NCBI GenBank assembly: GCA_003456125.1
Contig: DMPD01000064.1
Coordinates: forward strand, 1-9,833
Length of the DNA stretch: 9,833 bases
Origin: Cyanobacteria bacterium UBA8156
GTDB taxonomy: Bacteria > Cyanobacteriota > Cyanobacteriia > Pseudanabaenales > Pseudanabaenaceae
Reading direction: 5' to 3'
Shown: positions 7,356 through 9,833 of the stretch, piece after piece
How the letters are laid out: each line of letters begins with the position of its first letter
Position numbering within the stretch: position 1 is the first letter of the stretch
Position numbers and translations under genes: made by a program
The notes under the pieces: model-generated
The model's input: the letters and a program-made list of their open reading frames with translations, nothing else
What the model was told of the DNA's origin: nothing
Databases searched by the model: none

Positions 7356-8506
7356 GAGCGCGATTTGATCATGTCTTGGGACTTGGGATCGTAGCTGCCC
7401 GCTTTTTTCTTGGCTACCGACGGCGGGTTTGGTCCCACAACCCGGTAGAGTTCCTCCGGCCGGGAGGTCTTGGAAATGGCGCTTTCAAACGTAATATCGC
7501 CATCCAGGTACAACTGGGCCAACACCGACTCCAGGGTTTGCATGCTGTCTTTCCCCCCGGTTTGGATAAAGCCATACATCTGTGCCGTTTTGCCTTCCCG
7601 AATCAGGTTGGCAATGGCAGGAGTGACAATCATGATTTCTTGAGCCATCACCCGACCAAACTGCCCCGGCTGGGGGTTGTGGCGGGGCACCAGCGTTTGA
7701 CTAAGCATCGCTTTCAAGGAGTTGGACAACTGCGTCCGGATTTGGGCTTGTTGCTCCGGCGGGAACACATCCACCATCCGGTCTACGGTCTGCGCTGCGG
7801 AACTGGTGTGCAGCGTGCCAAACACCAAGTGACCCGTTTCCGCCGCCGAGACCGCCAATTGAATCGTTTCCAAATCCCGCATCTCCCCCACCAAGATCAC
7901 ATCCGGGTCTTCCCGCAACGCCGCCCGTAGTGCTGCCTGAAAACTCTTGGTGTCTTCACCTATTTGTCGCTGGTGAATCACGCTCTTGACGGCTTCGTAC
8001 ACAAATTCGATGGGGTCTTCCACTGTCAAAATGTGCTCCGCCCGGGTTTTGTTGATGGTTTGAATCATCGCCGCCAGGGTGGTACTCTTGCCGGAGCCGG
8101 TGGGCCCGGTCACCAAGACCAGACCCCGTGGAATCTCGGACAAGTCCCGTACCACCTGCGGCAACTTCAAATCATCCATGTCGGGAATTTTGGAAGACAA
8201 TGCCCGTAAACAGGCTGCTACCGAACCCCGATCCTTGTAAACGTTCACCCGAAACCGGGCTAAACCCTTCACCCCATAGGAGCAATCCAGTTCCCAGTTT
8301 TGCTCAAAGTTTTTGCGCTGGTTGTTGTTCAACATCGCAAACACCAATCGTTGCACTTCTTCCGGGGTTAGGGGATCGCGATCGGTGGCGGTGAGGTGAC
8401 CGCTGATCCGGATATAGGGGGGCAAGCCTGCTGAAATGTGAATGTCCGAGCCTTTGCGCTCGACGCATTCTTCCATAAGGTCTTCGATGATGTAGTCCAA
8501 TACCAT
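7343..8506 (-). CDS. pilT: Type IV pilus retraction ATPase PilT
   Basis: PilT is the hexameric cytoplasmic ATPase that depolymerises the pilus, driving twitching and DNA uptake. The 387-residue product has an N-terminal PAS-like region (GSDIHISAGLPPYIRISGHL), Walker A at 134-142 (GPTGSGKST), an Asp box with Glu163-Asp164 (TVEDPIEFVY), a Walker B region at about 199-211 with Glu208 (DPDVILVGEMRD), and a His box with His226 and His233 (GHLVFGTLHT). The PilT signature AIRNLIRE appears as AIANLIREG (297-305), which separates it from PilB. The start at 8506 has AGGAG 7 bases upstream (8514-8518, minus strand). It lies 127 bp after pilB and 229 bp before pilC. Its position beside pilC resembles the motility-type PilT1 of Synechocystis; that paralogue assignment is inferred. 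Confidence 0.95.
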   Translation of the reverse strand: MVLDYIIEDLMEECVERKGSDIHISAGLPPYIRISGHLTATDRDPLTPEEVQRLVFAMLNNNQRKNFEQNWELDCSYGVKGLARFRVNVYKDRGSVAACLRALSSKIPDMDDLKLPQVVRDLSEIPRGLVLVTGPTGSGKSTTLAAMIQTINKTRAEHILTVEDPIEFVYEAVKSVIHQRQIGEDTKSFQAALRAALREDPDVILVGEMRDLETIQLAVSAAETGHLVFGTLHTSSAAQTVDRMVDVFPPEQQAQIRTQLSNSLKAMLSQTLVPRHNPQPGQFGRVMAQEIMIVTPAIANLIREGKTAQMYGFIQTGGKDSMQTLESVLAQLYLDGDITFESAISKTSRPEELYRVVGPNPPSVAKKKAGSYDPKSQDMIKSRSISG

Positions 8507-8595
8507 GGTTTCGCTCCTGATGGTGGCAAGGGGCTGGAATCGTTTCGAGAAAGCGACCAGAGGGCTACTGCCCCCAACTTGTCCTTAGAGAGCCT

Positions 8596-8615
8596 AGGGG
8601 ACGGGGATGTCCCCT
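8596..8615. other. 7-bp perfect hairpin between pilB and pilT
   Basis: AGGGGAC (8596-8602) pairs with GTCCCCT (8609-8615) around GGGGAT. On the minus strand it begins 18 bases after the pilB stop. No T-run follows, so it is more likely an RNA stabilising or processing element, or a weak attenuator, than a full terminator. Confidence 0.45.
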
Positions 8616-8633
8616 GAGACCCGTTTCCCAATC

Positions 8634-9833
8634 TTAGAATTTGCGGGGGGTGGTGCAATAGGGACATTCCACCATTTCGGGCTTGAGAACCGCACCGCAA
8701 GAGGTACACTCCAGACTCCGTTTCCGTTTGGCCCGTTCTTCGGCTTCCCGACCTTTGTCTGTGTAGACGACCCGCATGATCTCGTCGAGATCGGTGTACC
8801 CTTGTCGCACCAGATCAAACCCATAGGCCATCAAGGTTTTCATGCCTTCTTGCACCGCAATCTCTTTGATCGCGTCGGTGGTGGCGCCTTTGTTGATCGC
8901 CCCTTGCAACCGTTCGGTCATTTTCATGATTTCGTAGCAGCCTACCCGGCCCTTGTAGCCGGCGCCACCACACTTCTTGCAGACCGCCTGACCGGCCGCC
9001 TTGCGCCGCTCTACTTCCTCCGGCGGGATCTTGTTGGCTCGGTAGAACGTGTTTTGCAAGTCGCTTGAAGGCAAGCCAAAGCGATCGAGGTCTTCTTGGT
9101 TGGGGTTGTAGGGAATCCGACACTCGCTGCAAATCCGCCGCAACAACCGTTGGGCTAACACCACAATCACAGCGGTGCTGGTCATAAACGATTCAATCCC
9201 CATTTCCTCCAACCGGGCGATCGCACTAGGGGCATCATTGGTGTGCAGGGTCGTCAACACCAAGTGACCCGTAAGTGCCGCTTCGATCGCCGTCTTGGCG
9301 GTTTCTTGGTCGCGGGTTTCCCCCACCAGAATCACGTCGGGGTCTTGCCGCAAAAACGCCCGCAGAATGGAGGCAAACGTCGTCCCCTTTTCCCGAATCA
9401 CCTGACATTGGTTGAGACCGGGCAAGTTGTATTCCACCGGGTCTTCCGCCGTGCTGATGTTGATGCCTTCATCGTTACACTCCGCCAACAGCGAGTACAG
9501 GGTCGTGGTTTTGCCGGAACCGGTAGGTCCCGTCACCAAAATCAATCCAAAGGGACGCTGGGCCATGCTCTGCATCAATTGCAGACTTTCGGGATCGGTG
9601 ATGAGTTTATCCAGACCGAGTTGGGTGGCGGAGTTATCCAAAATCCGCAGGCAAATTTTTTCGCCGTTTTGCGTCGGACAGGTATTCACCCGAAAATCCA
9701 CCCGCCGCCCTTGGAACATCCGCTTGAGCTTGCCATCCTGGGGTACCCGTTTTTCGGCAATGTTCAGGTTGGAAATAATCTTGAAACGGGACACCACAGC
9801 ATTGACAATGTTTTTCGGCAGCCGCTTGTTGTC
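8634..9833 (-). CDS. pilB: Type IV pilus assembly (extension) ATPase PilB, C-terminal part, start outside window
   Basis: PilB powers pilus polymerisation from the cytoplasmic face of PilC. The frame is open to the right edge (399 residues visible); the GTG at 9797 is internal, and the N-terminal MshEN-type region and part of the N2 domain are missing. Visible in order are the end of N2 (DFRVNTCPTQNGEKICLRIL), Walker A at 9501-9530 (GPTGSGKTTT), the Asp box (TAEDPVEYNLPG), Walker B (QDPDVILVGETRD), and the His box (GHLVLTTLHTND). The tetracysteine zinc site of the PilB/GspE family follows (CSEC at about 9120-9131 and CKKC at about 8970-8981). After the usual ATPase end there is a charged stretch (EAEERAKRKRS) and a second zinc ribbon, CTSC and CPYC, at 8655-8708. 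In Synechocystis the RNA chaperone Hfq binds the PilB1 C-terminus, so this tail may have that role here (inference). Confidence 0.96.
   Translation of the reverse strand, partial: DNKRLPKNIVNAVVSRFKIISNLNIAEKRVPQDGKLKRMFQGRRVDFRVNTCPTQNGEKICLRILDNSATQLGLDKLITDPESLQLMQSMAQRPFGLILVTGPTGSGKTTTLYSLLAECNDEGINISTAEDPVEYNLPGLNQCQVIREKGTTFASILRAFLRQDPDVILVGETRDQETAKTAIEAALTGHLVLTTLHTNDAPSAIARLEEMGIESFMTSTAVIVVLAQRLLRRICSECRIPYNPNQEDLDRFGLPSSDLQNTFYRANKIPPEEVERRKAAGQAVCKKCGGAGYKGRVGCYEIMKMTERLQGAINKGATTDAIKEIAVQEGMKTLMAYGFDLVRQGYTDLDEIMRVVYTDKGREAEERAKRKRSLECTSCGAVLKPEMVECPYCTTPRKF

Overview
The window is cyanobacterial chromosomal DNA. The evidence is a phycobilisome core-membrane linker (ApcE), a cyanobacterial-type pilB-pilT-pilC cluster, and ten perfect copies of the HIP1 octamer GCGATCGC in 9.8 kb. 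The DNA is GC-rich by eye. The species cannot be fixed from sequence alone. The three linker repeats of ApcE point to a tricylindrical phycobilisome core.

Layout. (1) Positions 1-2329, plus strand: the 3' part of apcE. Its N-terminus lies outside the left edge, and it is followed by GC-rich hairpins. (2) Positions 2496-5774, plus strand: four closely spaced genes that look like one transcription unit. They encode a HepT/DUF86-like protein whose HEPN motif has lost its catalytic residues, a helix-turn-helix protein with a very acidic linker and an unrecognised C-terminal domain, a SirB1-type transglutaminase-like/TPR protein, and a lipoprotein solute-binding protein of the sugar ABC transporter type. 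The last three are 4 bp apart or overlap. (3) Positions 5775-5898: a convergent intergenic region with a bidirectional intrinsic terminator and an 18-bp palindrome. (4) Positions 5899-9833, minus strand: pilC, pilT and the C-terminal two thirds or so of pilB, transcribed in the order pilB-pilT-pilC. These encode the inner-membrane platform, the retraction motor and the extension motor of the type IV pilus. The pilT-pilC gap of 229 bp carries small tandem repeats and an unusual run of CTAG tetranucleotides.

How the genes fit together. ApcE anchors and organises the light-harvesting antenna and is its terminal energy emitter. The pil genes drive twitching motility and DNA uptake. The middle four-gene cluster has no obvious single pathway. 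Its solute-binding protein has no permease or ATPase in view, and its HepT-like protein has no nucleotidyltransferase antitoxin partner. No tRNA, rRNA, CRISPR array, insertion sequence or phage gene was seen, and no gene-free stretch exceeds 230 bp. I found no convincing new biological system. The best leads are the catalytically dead HepT-like protein in a conserved-looking operon, the second zinc ribbon at the PilB C-terminus, and the CTAG-rich 13-nt repeats that end pilT.
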